Assembly: GCA_018266435.1 (NCBI GenBank)
Contig: JAFEAL010000020.1
Location: 17,519 to 81,518, forward strand
Length of the DNA: 64,000 bases
Source: Bacteroidota bacterium
GTDB taxonomy: Bacteria; Bacteroidota; Bacteroidia; Cytophagales; Cyclobacteriaceae
Reading direction: 5' to 3'
Shown here: piece after piece, positions 8,522 to 18,700 of the stretch
Layout of the letters: every line of letters starts with the position of its first letter
Numbering within the stretch: the stretch's first letter is position 1
Translations under genes and position numbers: made by a program
Notes under the pieces: model-generated
Seen by the model: the letters and a program-made list of their open reading frames with translations, nothing else
What the model was told of the DNA's origin: nothing
Databases searched by the model: none

Positions 8522-10315
8522 ATGAAGGGAATGGACCACATTCGCAATTTTTGCATCATAGCCCATATCGACCACGGCAAAAGCACGTTGGCCGACCGGC
8601 TTTTGGAGGCTACCGGTACGCTTACAGACCGCCAAATGCAGGCGCAAGTACTTGATAACATGGATTTGGAGCGCGAAAAAGGAATCACAATTAAGGCACA
8701 CGCTATCCAAATGAACTACAAATTCGAAGGAAAAGAATATACCCTGAATTTAATCGATACCCCCGGCCATGTTGATTTTTCGTATGAAGTGAGCCGCTCC
8801 ATTGCCGCTTGCGAAGGTGCCCTGCTGATTGTGGACGCGGCACAGGGCATACAAGCTCAGACCATCTCTAACTTATACCTGGCACTGGAACACAACCTCA
8901 CCATTATTCCTGTCTTAAACAAAATTGATTTACCTGCCGCCATGCCCGAAGAAGTAACCGATCAGGTGGTGGACTTGATTGGCTGCAACAGAGAAGAGGT
9001 GATCCGCGCCAGCGCCAAAGAAGGAATTGGTATTGAAGAAATTTTACAAGCAGCTGTGCAGCGCATTCCCGCACCTAAGGGCGACCCCAACGCCCCGCTG
9101 CAAGCCATGATTTTTGACTCAGTATTTAATTCGTTCAGGGGTATTGAAGTTTATTTTCGAGTATTTAATGGAGTGATTAAAAAAAATGACAAAGTAAAAT
9201 TTGTCAACACCGGCCAAGAATACAATGCCGATGAAATTGGTGTATTGAAGTTGGATAAACACGCCCGCGAAGAAATCAGCACCGGCAACGTAGGCTACTT
9301 AATTTCAGGGATTAAAGTAGCCAAGGAAGTGAAAGTGGGAGACACCATTACTCACGCCAACCGCCCGGGCGAAGCGATCAAAGGATTTGAAAATGTGAAA
9401 CCGATGGTGTTCGCAGGAATTTACCCGGTTGAAACTTCGGAGTTTGAAGAGCTTCGCGCCTCCATGGAAAAACTGCAACTCAACGATGCCGCCTTGGTTT
9501 GGGAACCCGAAACTTCGGCTGCCCTTGGCTTTGGTTTCCGCTGCGGGTTTCTGGGCATGTTACACATGGAAATTGTGCAAGAACGACTGGAACGTGAATT
9601 TAACATGACTGTTATTACGACAGTCCCTTCCGTAGAGTTCAGGGCGTTGCTGACCAATGGAAAAGTAATTGAGATCAATGCACCATCCGAAATGCCTGAT
9701 CCAACAATGATGGAAATGATTGAGGAGCCATTCATCGCAGCACAGATTATCTCTAAGGCCGAGTTCATCGGCCCGATTATTACCTTATGTATGGACAAAC
9801 GCGGAGTGATCAAAAACCAGGTTTACCTCACCAGCGACCGTGTAGAGTTGACTTTTGATATGCCACTTTCAGAAATTGTATTTGATTTTTTTGATAAACT
9901 CAAGACCATTTCAAAAGGATACGCTTCGCTCGATTATCACCTGATTGGCTTCCGCGAAAGCGACATGGTGAAGTTAGATGTGATGTTAAATGGCGATAAG
10001 GTTGATGCACTCTCAGCAATTGTGCATCGAAATAAATCCTACGAATGGGGAAAAAAATTGTGCGAGAAACTCAAAGAACTGATCCCTCGTCAGATGTTTG
10101 AAATTGCGATTCAAGCCGCAATCGGGCAAAAAATTATCTCCCGCGAGACCGTGAGCGCCATGCGAAAAAATGTGATAGCAAAATGTTACGGTGGCGATAT
10201 TTCGCGAAAACGTAAATTATTAGAGAAACAAAAAAAGGGAAAGAAACGCATGCGTCAGATTGGAACGGTAGAAGTGCCGCAAGAAGCGTTTATGGCAGTG
10301 CTTAAAATCAATTAA
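8522..10315 (+). CDS. lepA: elongation factor 4 (LepA)
   Basis: 597 residues, normal length for LepA/EF4, a ribosome-associated translational GTPase that back-translocates or aids 30S biogenesis. GTPase motifs: G1 AHIDHGKST near residue 14, G3 DTPGH, G4 NKIDLPAA. The LepA-specific C-terminal domain is complete ([31 protein letters not shown] region) and ends in the basic tail followed by [15 protein letters not shown] second ATG three codons in (MDHIRNF) is an equally plausible start. It has its own promoter and folD follows after 74 bp. Confidence 0.97.
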   Translation: MKGMDHIRNFCIIAHIDHGKSTLADRLLEATGTLTDRQMQAQVLDNMDLEREKGITIKAHAIQMNYKFEGKEYTLNLIDTPGHVDFSYEVSRSIAACEGALLIVDAAQGIQAQTISNLYLALEHNLTIIPVLNKIDLPAAMPEEVTDQVVDLIGCNREEVIRASAKEGIGIEEILQAAVQRIPAPKGDPNAPLQAMIFDSVFNSFRGIEVYFRVFNGVIKKNDKVKFVNTGQEYNADEIGVLKLDKHAREEISTGNVGYLISGIKVAKEVKVGDTITHANRPGEAIKGFENVKPMVFAGIYPVETSEFEELRASMEKLQLNDAALVWEPETSAALGFGFRCGFLGMLHMEIVQERLEREFNMTVITTVPSVEFRALLTNGKVIEINAPSEMPDPTMMEMIEEPFIAAQIISKAEFIGPIITLCMDKRGVIKNQVYLTSDRVELTFDMPLSEIVFDFFDKLKTISKGYASLDYHLIGFRESDMVKLDVMLNGDKVDALSAIVHRNKSYEWGKKLCEKLKELIPRQMFEIAIQAAIGQKIISRETVSAMRKNVIAKCYGGDISRKRKLLEKQKKGKKRMRQIGTVEVPQEAFMAVLKIN

Positions 10316-10389
10316 GAATTACAAATCTCAGGTCACAAATTATGACCTCTGCGAGTTGAAATTTGAAATCGGTAATCTGTAATTAAAAA

Positions 10390-11277
10390 ATGACGACAAC
10401 AACTACCTACACATTAATCGATGGCCGCAAAGTCTCTAACGACATCAAAGCAGAAATTGCCGCGAAAGTAGCCGAGCGCAAAAACCAGAACAAAAAAGTG
10501 CCACATCTCGCCATCATTTTAGTGGGCGATGACGGTGCCAGCCAAACGTATGTTGACAACAAAGTGAAAGCCTGCAAAGCAGCAGGATTTCACTATACCA
10601 TGATGCGCTTTGCCGATACCATCAGTGAAGACAAACTGATGAAACACATAGACCAGGTCAACCGCGATGAAGACGTGGATGGGTTCATTGTGCAGTTGCC
10701 GTTGCCCGCTCACATCAGCGTGGAGCGTATCACCGAAAAAATCCGCCCGGATAAAGATGTGGACGGATTTACCAACCGTAACTTTGGAAGTATTTTTTCA
10801 AAAAATCCATTGCTCATGCCGGCCACTCCGTATGGTGTAATGGAATTATTGAGACGATATAATATAGACACAGAAGGGAAACATTGTGTGGTGGTAGGAG
10901 CCAGCCGGATTGCCGGTGCCCCCCTCAGCATGATGCTCACCGAGCAAGGCCGCGCCACAGTTACGATCTGTCATAAATACACCCAAGACATTACAAGCTA
11001 TACACGACAGGCTGATATATTGCTGGTAGCCGTGGGCAAACCAAAGTTAGTAACAGCAGACATGGTAAAAGAAGGGGCAGTGGTAATAGATATTGGTACC
11101 ACTAAAGTAGACGATCCTTCGCATAAAAATGGTTTCTACATAACCGGTGATGTTGATTTTAAAAATGTAGCACCCAAGACCTCATTTATTACACCTGTTC
11201 CCGGAGGTGTTGGTCCAATGACCATTGCTTCGTTGCTACTGAATACATTGAAAGCCACAGAACTCAGGCATCCTTAG
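10390..11277 (+). CDS. folD: bifunctional methylenetetrahydrofolate dehydrogenase/cyclohydrolase
   Basis: 295 residues, the usual size of FolD, which interconverts 5,10-methylene-THF and 10-formyl-THF in the cytosol using NADP. Catalytic Lys/Tyr region YVDNKVKACKAAGF, DVDGF substrate motif (twice: EDVDGFIVQLPLP, KDVDGFTNRN) and the C-terminal signature PVPGGVGPMT are all present. The nucleotide-binding motif normally written GRSxxVGxP reads GASRIAGAP here, a mild departure. It lies upstream of queE and the pab genes, so the local theme is folate and pterin chemistry. Gap to queE is 74 bp. Confidence 0.96.
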   Translation: MTTTTTYTLIDGRKVSNDIKAEIAAKVAERKNQNKKVPHLAIILVGDDGASQTYVDNKVKACKAAGFHYTMMRFADTISEDKLMKHIDQVNRDEDVDGFIVQLPLPAHISVERITEKIRPDKDVDGFTNRNFGSIFSKNPLLMPATPYGVMELLRRYNIDTEGKHCVVVGASRIAGAPLSMMLTEQGRATVTICHKYTQDITSYTRQADILLVAVGKPKLVTADMVKEGAVVIDIGTTKVDDPSHKNGFYITGDVDFKNVAPKTSFITPVPGGVGPMTIASLLLNTLKATELRHP

Positions 11278-11351
11278 AAATCTATTTTAAATTCAATATA
11301 GAAAACAGGCTAAAGGTTGAATCTTGAACTTGAAATGTTGAATGGGATAAT

Positions 11352-11972
11352 ATGAACACCCCAACTTCTCAATACATGACCCTGCCCGTAATGGAATCAT
11401 TCTACACCATTCAGGGTGAAGGGTTTTATCAGGGCCATGCCGCGTACTTTATTCGTCTGGCCGGATGTGACGTAGGGTGCGTGTGGTGCGATGTGAAAGA
11501 ATCGTGGGATGCTACAGCTCATCCAAAAATAGAAACGGAAGAAATTGTGAGAAGAGCAAAAAACTCGGGAAGCAAAATAGCCGTGATAACCGGAGGCGAA
11601 CCGGCCATGTATAATTTGAGTGAACTGACAAAAGAACTGCAAGCCGCTGGGTTAAAAACCAACATCGAAACTTCAGGAGCCTACCCGTTGACAGGAACCT
11701 GGAATTGGATTTGTGTTTCGCCAAAAAAATTTAAGCCTCCTCATTCTTCCGTTTTTAATCAGGCAAATGAATTGAAAATAATAATCTACAACAAAAACGA
11801 TTTCGATTGGGCAGAAGCGCATGCCGCTAAGACCGGTCCTGCTTGTGAATTATTTCTGCAACCCGAGTGGTCTAAAGAAAAGGAGATGATTCCGCTGATT
11901 ATTGAGTATGTTAAAACCCACCCGAAGTGGAAAGTTTCGTTGCAGATTCATAAGTACATGAATATACCCTGA
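11352..11972 (+). CDS. queE: 7-carboxy-7-deazaguanine synthase
   Basis: 206-residue radical SAM enzyme that converts 6-carboxytetrahydropterin to 7-carboxy-7-deazaguanine in queuosine synthesis. The substrate-side opening MESFYTIQGEGFYQGHAAYF and the cluster-binding triad C-x3-C-x2-C (CDVGCVWC) are diagnostic, followed by ITGGEPAMYNL. The C-terminus (PEWSKEKEMIPLI...WKVSLQIHKYMNIP) is the normal QueE ending. Its substrate-making partner queD lies about 10 kb downstream at 22029, not in the same operon. Confidence 0.95.
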   Translation: MNTPTSQYMTLPVMESFYTIQGEGFYQGHAAYFIRLAGCDVGCVWCDVKESWDATAHPKIETEEIVRRAKNSGSKIAVITGGEPAMYNLSELTKELQAAGLKTNIETSGAYPLTGTWNWICVSPKKFKPPHSSVFNQANELKIIIYNKNDFDWAEAHAAKTGPACELFLQPEWSKEKEMIPLIIEYVKTHPKWKVSLQIHKYMNIP

Positions 11973-12034
11973 ATGCGTTACGCTTAAATGCTTGGCCGGG
12001 GTCACAACAACAGGTTAGTCATCAACACATCAAA

Positions 12035-13009
12035 ATGACTCTCTCAGAATTTGAATCGAAACTAAATCACTGGGGCCAGACACAAACCCCTTTTTTGTTT
12101 CTGATCGATTATGAAATGGAACGACCTTGCGCGTGGACAATCCATGAAATACCTGACAGTATTTTGGTTTCAATCAATGATTTTTCAAACACACATCTTA
12201 ATGAGAATAAGATATTTTCGGATACAATAAACTTGAGCCCGCAAGCTATTTCCTATGATGCGTATACCCGCAAATTTGATTACATTAATAAAAGAATTCT
12301 GCACGGAGATTCTTATCTCGTCAACCTGACTATTAAAACACCGGTTGAGTTGAATTGTTCCCTGGAAGAAATTTTTTACCGGGTAAAAGCCAAACACAAA
12401 CTTTTTTGGAAAGATCAGTTTTTGGTTTTTTCGCCCGAAACTTTTGTTCAGATCAAAGAAGGGAAAATTTTTACATTTCCTATGAAAGGAACCACTGATG
12501 CGGCTCAGCCGGATGCCGAGAAAATGTTGCTGAACGATGGTAAAGAATTTTCTGAGCACGTTACCATTGTAGATTTGCTTCGCAATGATTTAAGCTTGGT
12601 ATCATCGCACGTTGAGGTGAAGAGATTTCGTTATGTTGAGAAAATAATAACCAATCACAATAGTCTACTGCAGGTAAGTTCAGAAATTGTGGGTACTCTT
12701 CCCGATAATTATTTATCCAGGCTAGGGTCTATTTTAATTTCCCTTCTGCCCGCAGGAAGTATTAGTGGAGCGCCTAAGAAAGAAACCATTGAGATTATTA
12801 AAGAAACCGAACAAGAAAAACGAGGCTACTACACCGGAGTTTTTGGATACTTTGATGGCGCAACCTTAGACAGTGCCGTGATGATCCGTTTCATCGAACA
12901 GCAGGGAAACCGGTATTATTACCGAAGTGGCGGAGGAATTACCGCACAAAGTGATATAGCAAAAGAATACCAGGAAGTACAAGAAAAAATTTATGTACCG
13001 GTTTATTGA
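12035..13009 (+). CDS. pabB: aminodeoxychorismate synthase component I
   Basis: 324 residues carrying only the chorismate-utilising domain, with the signature PAGSISGAPKKETIEII near residue 240 and the C-terminal GVFGYFDGATLDSAVMIR and YYRSGGGITAQSD blocks. This matches the short PabB proteins of Bacteroidota rather than anthranilate synthase TrpE. It aminates chorismate to 4-amino-4-deoxychorismate for folate. The 3' end overlaps pabC by 17 bp, which indicates translational coupling and supports the folate rather than tryptophan assignment. The glutaminase subunit PabA is not in the window. Confidence 0.9.
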   Translation: MTLSEFESKLNHWGQTQTPFLFLIDYEMERPCAWTIHEIPDSILVSINDFSNTHLNENKIFSDTINLSPQAISYDAYTRKFDYINKRILHGDSYLVNLTIKTPVELNCSLEEIFYRVKAKHKLFWKDQFLVFSPETFVQIKEGKIFTFPMKGTTDAAQPDAEKMLLNDGKEFSEHVTIVDLLRNDLSLVSSHVEVKRFRYVEKIITNHNSLLQVSSEIVGTLPDNYLSRLGSILISLLPAGSISGAPKKETIEIIKETEQEKRGYYTGVFGYFDGATLDSAVMIRFIEQQGNRYYYRSGGGITAQSDIAKEYQEVQEKIYVPVY

Positions 13010-13586
13010 ATCCATCCGGCTGAACGAAGGAGAGATTGAAAACTTGATTTACCATCAGGCCCGGGTAGAGCGTACTTTTCTAAAGTATTTTGATGGAAGC
13101 AACCCCATTGATCTAAACCAGTATTTACTAACCTGCCCGTTTCCTTCAGTTGGCCTTCACAAAATCCGATTGGTGTATGATCGGGCAATTCAATCCATAT
13201 TAATTAGTTCATATTCAAGTAAGACAATTTCCAGTTTGAAACTGGTTAACGATGACACGGTGAAGTATGAATACAAGTACGAAGATCGCGGCAAATTGAA
13301 AACTCTTTTTGATCAGCGGCAATTGTGCGATGAGGTGATTATTACAAAAGACGGATTCATAACCGACTCGTCAGTAGCCAACTTGGTTTTTAAACGAAAA
13401 GATAAGTGGCTGACACCCTTCACGTATTTGCTCAACGGCACACAACGCCAATTTCTATTGGATCAAAAAATAATTGAAGAAGAAAAAATCACAATCAACG
13501 ACCTCCATCGTTATGAAAAAGTAAAACTGATCAACGCTATGCTTAAATTTGATGCTCCTGAAATCAGCATTAATCAAATTGTTTAA
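12993..13586 (+). CDS. pabC: class IV aminotransferase, probable aminodeoxychorismate lyase
   Basis: A 197-residue PLP-dependent class IV fold protein, shorter than the E. coli PabC (about 270) but of a size found in Bacteroidota next to pabB. The likely PLP lysine is in VKYEYKYEDRGKL, and DEVIITKDGFITDSSVANLVF is the conserved central block (Thr/Ser-Asn motif). It overlaps pabB by 17 bp. By context it releases pyruvate from aminodeoxychorismate to give p-aminobenzoate; a branched-chain or D-amino-acid aminotransferase cannot be excluded from sequence alone. Confidence 0.82.
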   Translation: MYRFIESIRLNEGEIENLIYHQARVERTFLKYFDGSNPIDLNQYLLTCPFPSVGLHKIRLVYDRAIQSILISSYSSKTISSLKLVNDDTVKYEYKYEDRGKLKTLFDQRQLCDEVIITKDGFITDSSVANLVFKRKDKWLTPFTYLLNGTQRQFLLDQKIIEEEKITINDLHRYEKVKLINAMLKFDAPEISINQIV

Positions 13587-13592
13587 CAAAGG

Positions 13593-15470
13593 ATGAAGTA
13601 TTGGATCATTATTTTTTTTCCTTTTTTTTCGTGTGCCCAAACGCTCACGACAAAAAACAAAAAAGCAATTGCGCTTTATAACGAGGCCGATAATTTCCGG
13701 GTACGTGGCCAGTTCGATCAAGCCGTTCGGTTGTTAAAACAAGCTATTGACAAGGATAAAAAATTTGAAGAAGCATATTTTCGAATGGCTCTCACGTATA
13801 AAAACAGGGGCGATTTACCTAATTCAACAGACTATTATGAGAAAGGATTAGTACTTACACCGTACCCCACCAGGCAAAAAATTTATTACTACGCACTGAC
13901 TGAAAATTATTTGCGCTCAGGGAAATACGAACAGGCCAAGACCAACGCAGATAAATTTCTTTCTATTGAAAAAGCCGATAAACAAAAGACTGCTCAGGCT
14001 GCTTGTTGGAAATCGCAGGCCGAATATGGGTGGGCACATCACCGTGAAAATTTAGGCTATAGGGTTTGGCCACTCAATGATACAGTAAATGCCTATCCTA
14101 TGCAGTATTTTCCAACCATCACCGCTGACGGACAGTCGATGATCTTTACCGTGCGCTACGGCCGGGCTCATGATGACAACGAAGATATTTTCATATCAGC
14201 CAAAGAAAATGACAAATGGATGGCTCCGGTTTCGATTTCTTCAAGCATAAACAGCGACTACCGCGAAGGAGCCTGTAGCATCTCAGCCGATGGTCGCCAT
14301 TTGGTGTTTACCATTTGCGGACCGCGTGGATGTGATTTATACGAGAGTAAAAAAAACGGAGATGCGTGGAGCAAGCCTACGAATTTAGGGCCGAACATTA
14401 ATACGATGGGCTGGGAAGCACAGCCTTCTCTTTCAGCCGATGGAAGTGAACTTTACTTTGTAAGCGATAGAAAAGGTGGTCTGGGCGGATATGATATTTG
14501 GTACTCTCAAAAAGATTCTGCCGGGAAGTGGATGAAAGCAAAAAACGCAGGGAAACCTATCAATACAAGTTTTGATGAGATTGCTCCGTACATTCATGTA
14601 AACAACCACAATTTATTTTTTGCATCCAATGGATTGCCAGGATTTGGCGGTTACGACATTTATTCCTCTGAAAAAATGAATAACCAGTGGCAGGAACCAA
14701 AAAACCTGGGAGCCCCGCTTAATGATTTTGAAGATCAGTATTCTTTTGTAGTAACCAGTGATGGGGCAACCGCTTATTACTCGAGGGAAGAGGGAGTAAA
14801 CCAGAGTAAAATATACCAGGCATTTATTCCGGAGGATTTGCGTGTGCACTACCGAGGAAATGTAGTAAAAGGTGTGGTTTCCAACAGCCAAACCCAAAAG
14901 CCGATGAAAGCACGCGTTGAATTATTTGACCTGAGACTTAATCAAAAAACATCAACATTTACTTCTGATTCATTAACCGGAAACTATTTAATAGTGATTC
15001 CCGGTAAATCAGAATATGCCCTACATGTAGCTGAGACGGGCTACTTATTTTACAGTTTACATTTTAATTATGAAGAAAAAGATCAAGACAGGCCGGTACA
15101 AATTAATATCGTTCTGCAACCAATAATAAAAAACGCGGTAACCGTTTTAAATAATATCTTTTTTGAGTTCGATAAATATGCGATCAACCCAAAATCTCTT
15201 ACAGAATTAGGTGAAGTAGTCAAATTTTTAACTGAAAACCCGTCAATCAAAGTCGAGATTAGCGGGCATACGGATGATGTGGGTAATGAAAACTATAACC
15301 AAGTACTTTCTCAAAAACGAGCACAATCGGTAGTTGATTACCTGATTTCTAAAGGCATAGAATCCAAGCGTTTAACCCGTGCTGGTATTGGCTCTAAAAA
15401 GCCCATCCGACCAAACGACACAGAAGAAAACCGCCAACTAAACAGAAGGATAGAGTTTAGAATATTATAA
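13593..15470 (+). CDS. PorE-like lipoprotein: TPR, PD40 beta-propeller, CRD and OmpA domains
   Basis: 625 residues. The N-terminus MKYWIIIFFPFFSCAQ fits a lipoprotein signal with the lipid cysteine at 14. In order: TPR repeats (about 25-140), WD40-like PD40 repeats (about 150-390, with repeats such as GRHLVFTICGPRGCDLYES and ELYFVSDRKGGLGGYDIW), a carboxypeptidase-regulatory-like domain (about 415-500) and a C-terminal OmpA peptidoglycan-binding domain (about 515-625, SGHTDDVGNENYNQVLSQKR). This is the order described for PorE (PG1058) of the Porphyromonas type IX secretion system. Assignment to secretion is by architecture only; similar paralogues occur beside gliding genes. It follows pabC by 6 bp and may be co-transcribed. 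Confidence 0.85.
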   Translation: MKYWIIIFFPFFSCAQTLTTKNKKAIALYNEADNFRVRGQFDQAVRLLKQAIDKDKKFEEAYFRMALTYKNRGDLPNSTDYYEKGLVLTPYPTRQKIYYYALTENYLRSGKYEQAKTNADKFLSIEKADKQKTAQAACWKSQAEYGWAHHRENLGYRVWPLNDTVNAYPMQYFPTITADGQSMIFTVRYGRAHDDNEDIFISAKENDKWMAPVSISSSINSDYREGACSISADGRHLVFTICGPRGCDLYESKKNGDAWSKPTNLGPNINTMGWEAQPSLSADGSELYFVSDRKGGLGGYDIWYSQKDSAGKWMKAKNAGKPINTSFDEIAPYIHVNNHNLFFASNGLPGFGGYDIYSSEKMNNQWQEPKNLGAPLNDFEDQYSFVVTSDGATAYYSREEGVNQSKIYQAFIPEDLRVHYRGNVVKGVVSNSQTQKPMKARVELFDLRLNQKTSTFTSDSLTGNYLIVIPGKSEYALHVAETGYLFYSLHFNYEEKDQDRPVQINIVLQPIIKNAVTVLNNIFFEFDKYAINPKSLTELGEVVKFLTENPSIKVEISGHTDDVGNENYNQVLSQKRAQSVVDYLISKGIESKRLTRAGIGSKKPIRPNDTEENRQLNRRIEFRIL

Positions 15471-15507
15471 AAAAATAATTTTTTTAACATCATTTTAATT
15501 AATTTTT

Positions 15508-15515
15508 TATATTTG
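15508..15515 (+). promoter_or_regulatory. -7 box for a short transcript
   Basis: TATATTTG, an exact TAnnTTTG match. About 90 bp further on is an intrinsic terminator, so the unit would give a transcript of roughly 100 nt; it does not lead directly into susC. Confidence 0.55.
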
Positions 15516-15519
15516 CTAA

Positions 15520-15617
15520 CCATTAATTGAGTAGTTACCTGGTAACTTCAACTTCAAGTAATAGGTTTTTGTTTAAGAAAATCGCCCAGTAGATACACCT
15601 ATTGGGCTTTTTTTTTT
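15520..15617 (+). ncRNA. candidate small RNA, about 100 nt
   Basis: Bounded by the -7 box at 15508-15515 and by an intrinsic terminator at 15584-15617. It holds the palindrome AGTTACC-T-GGTAACT (15533-15547) followed by ACTT-x7-AAGT, then an A/T-rich linker and the terminator hairpin. No reading frame of note. Alternative: a leader of the susC operon that normally stops transcription. Not matched to a known RNA family by eye. Confidence 0.5.
15584..15617 (+). terminator. intrinsic terminator
   Basis: Stem GCCCAGTAG (15584-15592) pairs with CTATTGGGC (15599-15607) with one G-U pair and a 6-nt loop, followed by ten T residues. Ends the candidate small RNA and would also stop read-through from the PorE-like gene. 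Confidence 0.85.
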
Positions 15618-15733
15618 AGGGTTTCCACTTATTCAATACCACCTCTATAAGTATATTTTAATATAATTTTTATATTATAATTATTTAATCTTTATTTGTT
15701 TTTTAAATTATTTATAAATAAACCTGATTTAGT

Positions 15734-18700
15734 ATGGTTAAAAATCTACAGATTAAGATTGCGACTATTCTGATGTTTTTAACGAGCATCGCAATAGCGC
15801 AAACGCGAACGGTAACGGGAAGAGTAACATCTGCAGAAGATGGTTCACAGATGCCCGGTGTAAATGTGCTCATTAAAGGCACAACTACTGGAACAACAAG
15901 TGATTCTGATGGCAATTATAAGTTGTCAATTCCTGATGAAGGAGGCACTATAGTCTTTTCCTTCATTGGTTATGCCAACCAGGAACAAGAAATAGGTGCG
16001 AGAACAGTGATTGATGTCTCTCTTGCGCCAGATGCCACACAGCTTTCAGAGGTAGTTGTCACAGCTCTTGGGTTACAATCTGAAAAAAGAAGTCTAGGAA
16101 CATCAGTTGCTGTGGTTAAGGCAGAAGACATTGAGAATACACGCCAAACAAATTTTCTTAACGCATTTACTGGCAAGGTAGCCGGTGTTAGGGTGCAAAG
16201 TTCTAATGGTATGGTGGGGTCATCAACCTCGATGTTTATCCGAGGTTTTACAAGTTTTAATAGCAGTAACCAACCACTTTTTGTAGTTGATGGTATTCCT
16301 ATTGATAACTCAGGTGGTACAAACTCCCTACAGACAGGGGTTTCAAATTCAAACCGAGGGATTGATATAAACCCTGATGACATTGAGTCGCAGACAATCC
16401 TGAAAGGTCCTGCAGCCGCTGTGTTGTACGGATCACGGGCCGCTGCCGGAGCAGTTATTATTACAACCAAAAAAGGTTCAATGAGTAAAAACAAGAAGAA
16501 TATCATTGAATATACTTCAAACTACAACGTAACTCAAGTGAACCGTTTGCCATCATTACAAAACACGTATGCGCAAGGTGATAACGGAATATATAATCCC
16601 CTTTCATTGAACTCATGGGGACCTAAAATCACCGGGCAAGATTCGGTTACTAACTACCTGGGCAAGAGAGAATTGCTCAAAGCTTACCCCAATAATGTAA
16701 AAGATATTTTCCGTCAGGGTAGCAACGTACAGAACTCAATAAATTTTAAAGGTGGAAACGAGAAATCGAACTACATTTTCTCTTACTCTAACCTAAGGGA
16801 AGATGGTATATTGAAAAACAATACGCTGACCAGAAATACTTTTAAAGTTGCGGCCAATACGAACTTAACAGAAAAATTAAGTGCAGGGGCATCATTTACT
16901 TACTTTAATACTATTTCACAACGTACACCCATTGGAAACCAGCAGGCCAACCCGCTCTTCAGAGGTTATTTCTTGCCACGCTCTTATAATCTTGCTAACT
17001 ATCCTTATCAAAATCCTAACGGTACACAAACGTACTTCGACCCATCAACGGACAATCCGCTGTGGACTATTCAAAACAATACATACAACGACAGGGTTGA
17101 TAGAATGTTGGCAAACTTTAATGTCGGTTATGATATCACGCACTGGCTTAATATCAACTATAAATTAGGAACAGACGCATACCTGATGAATGTAAAAGCT
17201 GTTGACGCTGTGGGGGGAACAGGAAATGGGTATACAGCATCCGGAGGTACCGGAGGTACGCAAGACGAGAACTATTACAGTCAACAAACTAGTTCATACT
17301 TAAATATCACAGCAAAAAAGACTTTTGGAGATTTTAACGGATCATTTCTTTTGGGAAATGAAATTAACCAGAGCTACGCGCGTGATCAGGGAACGGTTGC
17401 TACTCAAGCAGCCATAAGCGGGTTTGGGCAAGTTACCAGCTATAGCACGTATCAGCCCTTTAACAGCCTTTCTAAGAGAAGATTAGTTGGAGTGTATGCT
17501 CAGGCAACTGTTGGGTATAAGGAGTTTGCTTATTTGACAGTAACGGGAAGAAATGACTGGTCGTCCACGTTCCCAACCAATAACAATTCTTATTTCTATC
17601 CTTCCATTGCCGGAAGTTTGATATTTACTGATCTTTTCCCGGCAATAAAAAGCAACGGAATACTTTCGTTTGGTAAACTAAGAGGAAATATTGCAACAGT
17701 TGGCCGGGAGGCGCCTCTCTATGCAACCGATACCTACTTTGTTCAATCAAACCCAAGTAACGGTTTTGGGCCTCAACTGCAATACCCCTTCAGAGGACAG
17801 CAGGGCTATACACTAAGCAACAATGCAGGTAATCCAAATCTAAAACCAGAGTTTACAACAACCCGTGAGGTTGGAACTGAACTTCATTTCTTAAATGATC
17901 GCCTGGTATTGGATGTAGGCTATTTCAGCACAAGAAGTACAGACATAATTTTGTCGAGTAACGCCCCCGTGTCAGCCGCCACAGGTTATTCCAACCAAAT
18001 ACGAAATGCCGGTGAGTTAAAAACTGACGGATGGGAAGTAACTTTTAATTATACTCCAATAAAGACATCAAGTGGGTTTTCATGGAATATCAGCGCTAAC
18101 TGGACGCATATTGATAATAATGTAGTAAAAATTGACCCGTTGGTAACATCTATATTCCTGGGTGGATTTACAGTACCACAAACTCAACTTCAGGCAGGGA
18201 AGCCTTACGGAGTCATTGTTGGAAATCCATTTAATAGGGATGCTAAAGGAAACTTGTTGATTACATCAGCAGGGGCAGCAGCCGGTCAAGTATCTACTAA
18301 CACCGCCACGGTGAGTGTGATAGGAAACCCCAACCCCAAATGGTTTGCAGGGTTGACAAATACATTGAGGTATAGAGACTTCTCTCTAAGCTTTTTGTTG
18401 GATTTCAGAAAAGGAGGGGATATTATATCGAGAAATATCCGAGATGTGAGGTTTAGGGGAGTAGCCGCAGAAACAGGCGACAGAGACCGAACCTACATTG
18501 TTAAAGGAGTTTTGCGTGATCCGGTAAATAATCCGGATGGATCCGCCCGCGCTTTAATGGATGCTAATGGCAACCCCATTCCCAATAACATAGCGCTTAA
18601 TGCTCAACAATACTGGACAAGCCTTTACAATACGCAAGGCGAAGGAATAGTATTTGATGGTTCTTGGATTAGGTTGAGAGAGCTTTCAGTATCGTATTCA

